Assembly: GCA_038200385.1 (NCBI GenBank)
Contig: JBBPYA010000276.1
Coordinates: 1-6,707, forward strand
Reading direction: 5' to 3'
DNA length: 6,707 nucleotides
DNA from: JBBPYA01 sp038200385
GTDB lineage: Bacteria; Actinomycetota; Actinomycetes; Mycobacteriales; Geodermatophilaceae
Under the pieces are notes generated by a model, which did no database searches, had not been told where the DNA came from, and saw only the letters and a list, made by a program, of their open reading frames with translations. The position numbers and the translations under genes are program-made. This document shows, one piece after another, positions 1 to 6,159 of the stretch (position 1 is its first letter; each line of letters begins with the position of its first letter).

Positions 1-97
1 AGACCCGCTCGGCCATCTCGGTGAGGATCACGGTGGGGCACAGCGCGTTGGCCCGTACATCGCGACCGCCCAGCCCGAGCGCCCTTACCAGGGAACA
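1..97 (-). pseudogene. Short-chain dehydrogenase/reductase (SDR) fragment, L-xylulose reductase-like, broken at its 5' side
   Basis: Read on the minus strand, this stretch encodes about 32 residues ending VRANALCPTVILTEMAERV. The N-A-x-x-P-T-V-x-L-T-E-M pattern is the segment after the active-site helix in SDR enzymes, close to the version found in L-xylulose/dicarbonyl reductase-like and sugar-alcohol dehydrogenase SDRs. These NAD(P)H enzymes interconvert ketoses and polyols. The piece before it, SLVRALGLGGRDV, matches the usual end of the catalytic helix, though shorter than normal. Roughly 170 N-terminal residues (nucleotide-binding Rossmann part and Tyr-x-x-x-Lys site) should follow rightwards on this strand, but the plus-strand sequence there is kinase-like instead. 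The C-terminal end lies beyond the left edge. I infer a 5'-truncated remnant; an intact gene rearranged only at this junction cannot be excluded. Confidence 0.5.
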
Positions 98-269
98 CCC
101 TCTCACCGCCATCGGCTCCGGCCTCGTCCCGACCGACACCAACTGGGCCCGGATCGAGCGGGCGGTCGAGCCCCATCCCGGCAACCGGGACCGCTACGAC
201 CAGCTGTACGAGGCCCCGGCGACCCGCGAGCAGGGACACCTGCTGACCTCGCTGCAGGAGGCCGGCGGC
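93..269 (+). pseudogene. FGGY-family carbohydrate kinase, C-terminal remnant
   Basis: The plus strand (codons in phase with position 93) encodes about 59 residues, including AIGSGLVPTDTNW, AVEPHPGNRDRYDQLYE and APATREQGHLLTSLQ. This resembles the C-terminal end of FGGY kinases of the xylulokinase type, which phosphorylate sugars or polyols with ATP. There the usual pattern is VEPDP...YD.LY..Y..LYPAT....H.LA..Q. Here the LY..Y..LYPAT part is shortened to LYEAPAT, so about five or six residues look deleted. There is no N-terminal ATPase domain (normally more than 400 residues), no plausible start, and the frame runs on without a stop into the next gene. Its neighbour on the left is an SDR piece, a common partner of such kinases in polyol-use operons. 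I infer a dead fragment. The family call is from remembered motifs, not a search. Confidence 0.5.
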
Positions 270-342
270 CCGGCCCGAGCGCACGCTGGCGCTGCGGGTG
301 GACCGCGATTGGATGTGGGCACCGCAGCGTCCAGGAGGTCCG

Positions 343-1371
343 ATGACGCACCGTCGAGCGCACCTGGTCGGAAGCCTGCCCGGGGGGTCCGCCGAGCAGG
401 CCATGACGTTGGCCATGGACACCGTCGGCCCGCACCTGTCGAGCCTGCCCGACGGGGAGACCGGGCCGCGCCGCAACTGGATCATCTCCATCATCGAGGG
501 TTTGCGCGGGCATCCCGACCTCGAGTTGGCCAAGGACGGCGACTGGTCGGACTACGACCGGACACCGACCTTCAAGGTGCGCCGGGGGCACCGGCTGCTG
601 GGTGCGTCGCTGGACCTCGGCCTGCTGGCCGCGGCGCAGGACGCTCGCCCGGCGTTCGAGCGGATCCGGGCCGAGCGCGGGCAGCCGGAGCTCGATTTCC
701 TCGTCGGCGTCCCGGGCGACTTCGACCTGGCGATGTTCACCCTCGGTCCCGGCCGCGCGCTGCGGTACCGGCGGGCCTTCACCGAGGCCGTCGTCGCCCA
801 GATCACCGCGATCCACCGGATGTTCGGCGACACCGCCGTGTTCCAGTTGGAGCTGCCGGCCGAGCTGGTCGCCCTGACGATGCTGCCGGCACCGGCCCGC
901 CCGCTGGCCGCGCGACCGCTGGGACGCGGTGTCGCGCGGTTGGCCGCGGGCTGCCCGGCCGGGGCGCGCTTCGGGCTGCACCTGTGCCTCGGGGACATGA
1001 ACCATCGCGCGTACGGCCGGCTGACCGACGTCGGACCGCTGGTCGCGCTGACCAACGCCGTGACCGCGCGCTGGCCGCAGGGTCGCCCGCTGGAGTTCGT
1101 GCACGCCCCGTTCGCGGCCGCCGACGACCCCCCGCCCCTCACGGAGTCCTTCTACGCGCCGCTGGCCGGCCTGTCACTGCCGGCCGGCACCCGCTTCGTC
1201 GCCGGTTTCGCACACGAGGACCAGCCCGTCGACGAGCAGCGGCAGATCCTGACCTTCATCGAGCGGTACGCCGGCCGCCCGGTCGACGTGGCGACCTCTT
1301 GCGGACTCGGCCGGCGGGACGAGGACGCCGCTCGGCGCGCCCTGGAACGGGTCGCTGAGCTGAGCGGCTGA
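343..1371 (+). CDS. MetE/UROD-fold protein (cobalamin-independent methionine synthase C-terminal domain-like), function unknown
   Basis: A 342-residue protein. The ATG at 343 is preceded by AGGAGG at 333-338 and begins with the conserved-looking RRAHLVGSLPGG; an in-frame GTG at 298 is less likely. The fold call rests on several motifs: HLVGS near residue 7, PDGETG at 36-41, LVGVPGDFDLAMF near 121-132, QLELPAE near 168, HLC at 213-215 and CGLGRR at 320-325. In MetE the zinc that activates the thiol substrate is held by His-x-Cys, a Glu and a Cys in a CGL motif. Here H213, C215 and C320 fit, with E251 a candidate for the fourth ligand. The N-terminal half of full MetE is absent, so this is a single TIM-barrel protein, as in many actinobacterial homologues of unknown role. 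It may move a methyl group or act on a thiol or tetrapyrrole-like substrate, but none is known. It sits alone, convergent with the ligase gene. Confidence 0.75.
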   Translation: MTHRRAHLVGSLPGGSAEQAMTLAMDTVGPHLSSLPDGETGPRRNWIISIIEGLRGHPDLELAKDGDWSDYDRTPTFKVRRGHRLLGASLDLGLLAAAQDARPAFERIRAERGQPELDFLVGVPGDFDLAMFTLGPGRALRYRRAFTEAVVAQITAIHRMFGDTAVFQLELPAELVALTMLPAPARPLAARPLGRGVARLAAGCPAGARFGLHLCLGDMNHRAYGRLTDVGPLVALTNAVTARWPQGRPLEFVHAPFAAADDPPPLTESFYAPLAGLSLPAGTRFVAGFAHEDQPVDEQRQILTFIERYAGRPVDVATSCGLGRRDEDAARRALERVAELSG

Positions 1372-1392
1372 CCGGCCCGGACGGGGTTCCGC

Positions 1393-1441
1393 GCAACGGA
1401 TGCGGATCCGGTTCGGGTCGGACCGCTTTGGCATCCATTGC
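1393..1441. terminator. Nested hairpin between convergent genes, probable bidirectional terminator
   Basis: An outer stem pairs 1393-1403 with 1431-1441: 11 positions with one mismatch, C1397 against A1437. Inside it a second stem pairs 1409-1414 with 1420-1425, counting one G-T wobble, around a five-base loop. The structure lies 21 bases after the stop of the MetE-like gene and 37 bases beyond the stop of the ligase gene on the other strand, where both transcripts need to end. Neither side has a clear T tract, which is common for actinobacterial terminators. Pairing is read directly from the sequence; the role is inferred. Confidence 0.45.
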
Positions 1442-1478
1442 TGGGCGCATCGCGCGAGAACGGGGTGCTGTCGCCGGG

Positions 1479-2972
1479 TCAGGGCAGCAGGGCCCGCAGG
1501 GTGTCCAGGGTGTCGGCCTCGGCGGGGGACTTGTCAGGGCGGTAGCGCACCACCCGCGCGAAACGCAGCGCGACCCCGCCGGGATAGCGGGTGCTGCGCT
1601 GCACGCCATCCAGCGCGATCTCGACGACGAGTTCGGGACGCAGGAACACCACGTGCCGGTCACCACCGGTCCGTAGCGGCGGGAACGTCGCGGTCTGCCA
1701 GGCCAGCAGTTCGTCGGTCATCCCCTTGAACGTCTTGCCTACCATGACCGTTTCGCCGCCGGCCCGGTCCAGCGCGCCGAGGTGGATGTTGGACAGCCAC
1801 CCGGTACGCCGCCCGGAGCCCCATTCGGCGGCCAGCACGACCAGGTCGACGTTGTGCACCGGTTTGATCTTCTGCCAGGACCGCCCGCGCCGGCCGGCGG
1901 CGTACGGCGAGGCCAGCGCCTTGACCATCACGCCCTCGTACCCGCCGTCCAGGGCCGCCGCCAGCAGCCGCTCGGCCGCGACCGGCTCCGGGGACAGCAG
2001 CCCGGGTATCCGTGCGGCCGGGGCCACCGTGGCCAGGGCGGCTAGCCGCTCGGAAAGCGGGCGGTCGATCAGGTCCGCCCCGTCCAGGTGCAGGCAGTCG
2101 AAGACGTGCGGGCGCTGCAGGCCCGCCCCGGCCAGGCTGACCGACTCCTGGAAGGGGCGCGGCCGGCCCTCCTCGGTGACCGCGAGCGACTCCCCGTCGA
2201 GCACGACCGCGCGGGCCGGCAGATCCCCGGCCCACGCCACCAGCTCGGGGACCGCCGCGGTGATCTCCCGCAGGCTGCGGGTGAACACCGCGATGCCCGC
2301 GCCGTCCTTGTGTACCTGGATGCGGGCGCCGTCCAGCTTGTACTCGACGCTGACCGCCGGGCCGAGTTCCACAAGGGCCGCCGCCAGCGAGTCCCCCGGC
2401 GAGGCCAGCATCGGGCGGATGCCGCGACCGACCTGCAGTCCGATGGCGGCCAGCGCCGCAGCCCCGCCGGCCAGGGCCACGTCGGCGGTGTCGGGCAGCC
2501 GCCCGGACAGCATGAACGCCCGACGCACGATGTCCAGCGGTACCCCCGCGGCCCGCGCGACGGCGTCGACCATGACGCCCTCCAGGGCGCCCTGACGCAG
2601 TTCGCCGGTGAGCAGCCGGCCGAGGAAGGCCTGCTCAGCGGCGGTGGCGGCCCCCCACAGCCCGCCCAGGGTCTCTGCCCGCCGACGTACCGATCCCGGG
2701 CCGGCTGTCGTCGCCAGCACGTTCAGGGCGCGGTCCACCGCGGCGACGGACAGGGTGCATCGCTCCGCGGCCGGGACGTCCAGGCCGGACAGGGTCCGCC
2801 AGCCCGTCCCGATCCGGCCCTGCCGGGGCTCGCCGGTCAACCACCCGACGACGGGCAGCACCTCGGCCGGCCTGAGCCGGCGCAGATGCTCGGCCAGGGC
2901 CTCGACCTTGGCCGTCCGCGACCGGGTGGCAGACACCCCGGCGGACACCGCCACCACGTCGGCGAGGAGCAC
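1479..2972 (-). CDS. ligB: ATP-dependent DNA ligase, LigB type
   Basis: A 497-residue protein, close to mycobacterial LigB (about 507). It seals nicks in duplex DNA through an enzyme-AMP intermediate. The nucleotidyltransferase motifs are all present: motif I EYKLDGAR with the AMP-accepting Lys at 212, LDGE ending at E261, FDCLHLDG at 291-298, EGVMVK at 346-351 and WQKIKP at 366-371. An N-terminal helical DNA-binding domain (about 1-190) comes before and an OB-fold domain after. I chose the GTG at 2972 because the protein then opens VLLADVVAVSAGVSATRSRTAKV, which lines up with the start of mycobacterial LigB. No good ribosome site precedes it, and the frame stays open upstream to 3170 with an ATG at 3128 behind a GGAGGT. 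The gene stands alone; these ligases are accessory to the NAD-dependent LigA and are thought to serve repair. Confidence 0.88.
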   Translation of the reverse strand: MLLADVVAVSAGVSATRSRTAKVEALAEHLRRLRPAEVLPVVGWLTGEPRQGRIGTGWRTLSGLDVPAAERCTLSVAAVDRALNVLATTAGPGSVRRRAETLGGLWGAATAAEQAFLGRLLTGELRQGALEGVMVDAVARAAGVPLDIVRRAFMLSGRLPDTADVALAGGAAALAAIGLQVGRGIRPMLASPGDSLAAALVELGPAVSVEYKLDGARIQVHKDGAGIAVFTRSLREITAAVPELVAWAGDLPARAVVLDGESLAVTEEGRPRPFQESVSLAGAGLQRPHVFDCLHLDGADLIDRPLSERLAALATVAPAARIPGLLSPEPVAAERLLAAALDGGYEGVMVKALASPYAAGRRGRSWQKIKPVHNVDLVVLAAEWGSGRRTGWLSNIHLGALDRAGGETVMVGKTFKGMTDELLAWQTATFPPLRTGGDRHVVFLRPELVVEIALDGVQRSTRYPGGVALRFARVVRYRPDKSPAEADTLDTLRALLP

Positions 2973-3208
2973 GCCGACAGTGAACCAGCCGGCGGCCCCG
3001 CACGCGCCGAGCCCGGGCGGGTGAACACTGCGCTCCGGCGGCCCCGAGACATTTGACAGCGGGAGTTGCCTCTCAGTAGTAACTGCAACACGGAACTTCC
3101 TGTCCGACATCCTCGGCGGCAACATCATCAAGGTGCGGACCTCCTGCGACCGGCCGACCCCCACGATCATCGCCGGTGGGGGGTGGGCAGGCGGCTACGG
3201 TGAGGGTC
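2973..3208. other. Divergent intergenic region with an AT-richer core
   Basis: This 236-base gap separates the start regions of the ligase (minus) and the PLP enzyme (plus). The minus-strand frame of the ligase remains open through most of it, but its translation is low in recognisable content, so I treat it as non-coding. The part from about 3048 to 3098 is clearly richer in A and T than anything around it, as expected for promoter DNA. It contains short inverted repeats (GTTGC at 3065-3069 with GCAAC at 3085-3089; CAGT at 3074-3077 with ACTG at 3082-3085), possible operator half-sites. No known regulator can be assigned. Confidence 0.5.
3053..3082 (+). promoter_or_regulatory. Candidate promoter for the PLP-enzyme gene
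   Basis: A perfect TTGACA (3053-3058) is followed after 18 bases by TAGTAA (3077-3082), a fair match to a housekeeping sigma -10 box, inside the only AT-rich stretch of the intergenic region. Transcription would start near 3090, leaving an untranslated leader of about 120 bases before the GTG at 3209. Short inverted repeats overlap the spacer and -10 box, so a regulator could act here. The spacer is one base longer than the optimum. Inferred from sequence only. Confidence 0.4.
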
Positions 3209-4939
3209 GTGTCCGACCTGCCGCATAGTCCGCTGCTGGACCGGATCCGGACCGCGGTGATCGGCGACGACCAGGTGATGCCGGGGCCCTACGGTCCGCG
3301 CCGGGTGACCTACGCCGACTACACCGCCTCCGGGCGCGCCCTCGGCTTCATCGAGGACTTCATCCGCGACGAGGTGTTGCCCCGCTACGCCAACACCCAC
3401 ACCGAGTCCTCCGGTACCGGCCTGCAGACCACGCGGTTGCGGGAGGACGCCCGCCGGCTGGTCCGCGACGGCGTCGGCGGCAGCGACGAGCACGCCGTGC
3501 TGTTCTGCGGCTCGGGTACCACCGCGGCCATCGACCGGCTGATCGGCGTACTCAACCTGCGCATCCCCGCCGACCTGGACCGGCGGTACGGATTGTCGGC
3601 GGGCATCCCGGCCGCGGACCGGCCGGTGGTGTTCATCGGGCCGTTCGAGCACCACTCCAACGAGGTCTCCTGGCGGGAGACCATCGCCGACGTCGTGGTG
3701 ATCCCGGAGAACGCCGACGGCCTGATCGATGTCGTCGCGCTCGAGCGCGAACTGGTCCACTACGCCGACCGGGCGGTGAAGATCGGGTCGTTCTCGGCGG
3801 CGTCCAACGTCACCGGGATCGTCACCGACACCTGCCTGATCGCGGACCTGCTGCACCGCCACGGCGCGCTGTCGTTCTGGGACTTCGCGGCCGCGGCTCC
3901 CTACGTCGAGATCGAGATTGACCCGGTCTGCCCGGAGCACCCGCTGGCGCACAAGGACGCGATCGTGCTCTCCCCGCACAAGTTCATCGGCGGCCCCGGG
4001 ACACCCGGCGTCCTGGTCGCCCGCCGGGAACTGCTGACCAACCGGGTGCCGGTGGTCCCTGGCGGCGGCACCGTCGCCTACGTCAACCCGACCGGGCACC
4101 GCTACCTGGCCGACCCCGAGCAGCGGGAGGAGGGCGGCACCCCGGCGATCGTGGAGTCGATCCGCGCCGGGCTGGTCTTCCAGCTCAAGGCCGCGGTCGG
4201 AACCGAGGTGATCCGGGCCCTCGAGGAGTCCTTCCTGCGGCGCGCGGTGCAGTCCTGGCGGACCGACCCCGGCCTGGAGATCCTCGGCAACCTCGACGCC
4301 CGGCGGCTGTCGATCGTGTCCTTTGTCGTACGCCGGCCCGGCGGTCGGTACCTGCACCACAACTTCGTCGTCGCGCTGCTGCACGACCTGTTCGGGATCC
4401 AGGCCCGCGGCGGGTGCTCCTGCGCCGGGCCGTACGGGCACCGGCTGCTCGGCATCGACCTGGAGCGCTCCCAGGAGTTCGAGCAGGAGATCGCCTCGGG
4501 TTGCGAGGGCATCAAGCCCGGCTGGGTACGGGTCAACTTCAACTACTTCGTGAGTACGACGGTCGTCGACTACATCATCGCCGCGGTTCACGCGGTCGCC
4601 GCCGGGGGGTGGCGGCTGCTGCCGGACTACCGCTTCGACCCGGTGTCGGGCCTGTGGCGGCACCGCGCCGGTCCGGTCGAGCCGCCGCTGCGGCTGGCGC
4701 AGGTCCGCTACGACGACGACGGTGTGCTGCGCTACCCGGATCAGGGGGCGCGCGCCGAGGAGTCCGTGCTGGCCGGGTACCTGGAGGAGGCCGCCGAACT
4801 GTTCGCCGCCGCCCCCGGTCCGGTGCCGCCGGCCGCGGCAGCCTCAGCAACCGAGGCACCGGCAACCGGAGACCGGGCCGTCTCGGCCAATTTCGAGGCG
4901 CTGCGCTGGTTCGAGCTGCCCGCCGCCTGCCTGCGCTGA
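3209..4939 (+). CDS. Class V aminotransferase-fold PLP enzyme, cysteine desulfurase-like, large form
   Basis: A 576-residue protein, far longer than typical SufS/IscS cysteine desulfurases (about 400). Visible signatures are YADYTASGRALGFIE near 35-49, YANTHTESS at 60-68, CGSGTTAAID at 100-109 (phosphate-binding turn), FEHHSNE near 146-152 (His stacking on the cofactor), WDFAAAAPY with D225 (binds the pyridine nitrogen) and SPHKFIGGPGTPG with K258 as the cofactor Schiff-base Lys. RGGCSCAGPYGH follows, with C403 and C405. C405 aligns with the catalytic Cys of SufS, which suggests cysteine or selenocysteine desulfuration, but this large group is poorly characterised. The last 100 residues hold an Ala/Pro-rich linker followed by ANFEALRWFELP. 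No signal peptide is visible, so it is probably cytoplasmic. The start is uncertain: GTG 3209 (VSDLPHS) follows GAGG closely, while GTG 3200 and 3176 are in frame. No Suf, Isc or molybdenum-cofactor gene lies nearby. Confidence 0.82.
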   Translation: MSDLPHSPLLDRIRTAVIGDDQVMPGPYGPRRVTYADYTASGRALGFIEDFIRDEVLPRYANTHTESSGTGLQTTRLREDARRLVRDGVGGSDEHAVLFCGSGTTAAIDRLIGVLNLRIPADLDRRYGLSAGIPAADRPVVFIGPFEHHSNEVSWRETIADVVVIPENADGLIDVVALERELVHYADRAVKIGSFSAASNVTGIVTDTCLIADLLHRHGALSFWDFAAAAPYVEIEIDPVCPEHPLAHKDAIVLSPHKFIGGPGTPGVLVARRELLTNRVPVVPGGGTVAYVNPTGHRYLADPEQREEGGTPAIVESIRAGLVFQLKAAVGTEVIRALEESFLRRAVQSWRTDPGLEILGNLDARRLSIVSFVVRRPGGRYLHHNFVVALLHDLFGIQARGGCSCAGPYGHRLLGIDLERSQEFEQEIASGCEGIKPGWVRVNFNYFVSTTVVDYIIAAVHAVAAGGWRLLPDYRFDPVSGLWRHRAGPVEPPLRLAQVRYDDDGVLRYPDQGARAEESVLAGYLEEAAELFAAAPGPVPPAAAASATEAPATGDRAVSANFEALRWFELPAACLR

Positions 4940-4969
4940 CCCGCTCCGGGTCGGGCTCCTGGCGGTGGG

Positions 4970-4998
4970 GGCCTCGACCCCTTGACCCGGTCGAGGCC
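4970..4998 (+). terminator. Strong hairpin after the PLP-enzyme gene, probable terminator
   Basis: GGCCTCGACC (4970-4979) pairs perfectly with GGTCGAGGCC (4989-4998) around a nine-base loop, 30 bases after the stop codon of the PLP enzyme. No T run follows, as is usual in high-GC actinobacteria. It separates that gene from the protease transcription unit, which has its own promoter region. Confidence 0.65.
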
Positions 4999-5021
4999 GC
5001 CGACCGCCCCGACACGGAAAG

Positions 5022-5037
5022 TGTGCTCTACGTCACA
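5022..5037 (+). promoter_or_regulatory. Crp/cAMP-receptor-type operator upstream of the protease gene
   Basis: The 16 bases TGTGCTCTACGTCACA match the classical Crp consensus TGTGA-N6-TCACA except for one base (C5026). They also fit the Streptomyces Crp pattern GTG-N6-GNCAC exactly, at 5023-5036. The site lies 64 bases before the protease ATG and just ahead of a possible extended -10 box. If that box is right, the site is centred near -26, a position more typical of repression or -35 occlusion than of class II activation. The match is seen; binding is inferred. Confidence 0.45.
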
Positions 5038-5040
5038 AAC

Positions 5041-5049
5041 TGCTAGCCT
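5041..5049 (+). promoter_or_regulatory. Possible extended -10 box of the protease promoter
   Basis: TGCTAGCCT reads as a TGn extension followed by TAGCCT, about 50 bases before the protease ATG. No convincing -35 hexamer lies 16-18 bases upstream; that place is taken by the Crp-like palindrome. Transcription would start near 5056. Weak evidence, given mainly because of the adjoining operator and the need for a promoter after the hairpin at 4970-4998. Confidence 0.3.
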
Positions 5050-5100
5050 CCGCGATCAATCACCGGCCGCGGCCACCCTCGTTTTCTCCAGGAGGTCCTC

Positions 5101-6143
5101 ATGTTCGGCTTGTCCCGCCTTTGCACCCGGGCCGTGCTCGCCCTCGGCGCCTCCGTCCTCGTCACTGCCGGGCTGGCCGGCCCCGCCCAGGCCGCGCCCG
5201 CGCCGAAGCTGAGCGCCGCCGCGGCCACCGCGCTTGCCGACAGCCTCGGCCGGCCGGGACCTACTACGACGCGGCCACCGCCACCATGGTCGTCACGGTG
5301 ACCACCGCGAAGCAGGCCCAGCGGGTCCGCGCCGCCGGCGCCACCGCGGCCCGGGTGACCTACAGCCGCGCGGACCTGCAGGCGGCTCTGGACCGGCTCA
5401 ACCGCGACGCGCTGATCCCCGGCACCGCGTGGTCGGTCGACGTGGCCACCAACCAGGTTCTCGTCATCACCGACCAGACCGTCACCGGTGACCGGCTGGC
5501 CAAGCTGACCTCGGTGACCTCCGCCCTCGGCGCGCGGGTCCGCGTCGAGAGCACGCCCGGCGTACTGAGCCGGTACATCAACGGCGGCAAGGCGATCTAC
5601 GGCGGTGGCTACCGCTGCTCGCTGGGCTTCAACGTCCGCAACGGCAGCACCTACTACTTCCTGACCGCCGGCCACTGCACGAACCTGGCCACCAACTGGT
5701 ACACGAACTCCTCGCTGACCAAGCTGATCGGCACCCGGGACGGCACGAGCTTCCCGACGAACGACTACGGCATCGTGCGCTACACGACCAACGTCGGGCA
5801 CGCCGGCAGCGTCAGCCTGTACGGCGCCGGCACCCAGGACATCACCAGCGCAGCCAACGCCTACGTCAACGAGTCCGGCCGCCGCTCCGGCAGCACGACC
5901 GGCGTGCACTCGGGCACGGTGACCGGCCTGAACGCCACGGTGAACTACGTCGAGGGCACCGTCTACGGGCTGATCAAGACGAACATCTGCGCCGAGGGCG
6001 GTGACAGCGGCGGCCCGCTGTTCGACAACAAGATCGCGCTCGGGCTGACCAGTGGCGGCAACGGCAACTGCTCCGCGGGAGGTACGACGTACTTCCAGCC
6101 GGTCACCGAGCCGCTGAGCGTCTACAACGTCAGCGTCTACTGA
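5101..6143 (+). CDS. Streptogrisin-like secreted S1 serine protease, disrupted by a one-base frameshift
   Basis: The ATG at 5101 sits five bases after AGGAGG (5090-5095) and opens a Sec signal peptide: positive N-end, hydrophobic core LALGASVLVTAGLAG, AQA cleavage site after residue 31. This frame ends falsely at 5301. From about 5253 the homology moves to the next frame (AGTYYDAAT...) and runs to the TGA at 6141-6143. One missing base near 5251-5256 explains it. The second part has an alpha-lytic-type propeptide (AWSVDVATNQVLVITD) and a mature domain starting near INGGKAIYGG (codon 5577), 188 residues, the size of streptogrisins A and B. The catalytic triad is intact: His in TAGHC (5673), Asp in NDYGIV (5763), Ser in GDSGGP (6006). 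Two likely disulfides, CSLGF-GHC and NICAE-GNC, match the family. It would digest proteins outside the cell after self-removal of the propeptide. As written, no full-length secreted product can form without a frame change; real mutation or sequence error both fit. Confidence 0.85.
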
Positions 6144-6159
6144 GCACCACCGCGTGCCG

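Noticed and set aside
298..342. GTG start at 298 for the MetE-like gene
   Set aside because: The 15 extra residues add nothing recognisable, whereas ATG 343 has AGGAGG directly upstream and begins at the conserved-looking HLVGS region.
21..1358. A 445-codon open frame covering the kinase tail and the whole MetE-like gene
   Set aside because: Only its first ~80 codons resemble a protein family (the FGGY kinase tail). Beyond about 270 it is an Arg/Gly/Pro/Ala-rich shadow of the MetE-like gene in another frame.
1591..3056. Long plus-strand frames opposite the DNA ligase
   Set aside because: The ligase motifs on the minus strand are complete, and the opposite frames give repetitive Ser/Arg/Pro or Gln/Gly/Arg text without domains.
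3060..3098. Insertion-sequence end or attachment site in the AT-richer intergenic stretch
   Set aside because: The inverted repeats are only four to six bases, there is no transposase or integrase remnant, and no target-site duplication is visible; promoter DNA explains the composition.
3167..4663. A 498-codon open frame on the minus strand opposite the PLP enzyme
   Set aside because: It is an antisense shadow of a gene with strong C/G third-position bias; its translation is low-complexity Asp/Val/Gly/Arg-rich with no recognisable domain.
5245..5262. Programmed -1 ribosomal frameshift in the protease
   Set aside because: No X-XXY-YYZ slippery heptamer is present at the junction, and the family is not known to use frameshifting; a one-base deletion or error is simpler.
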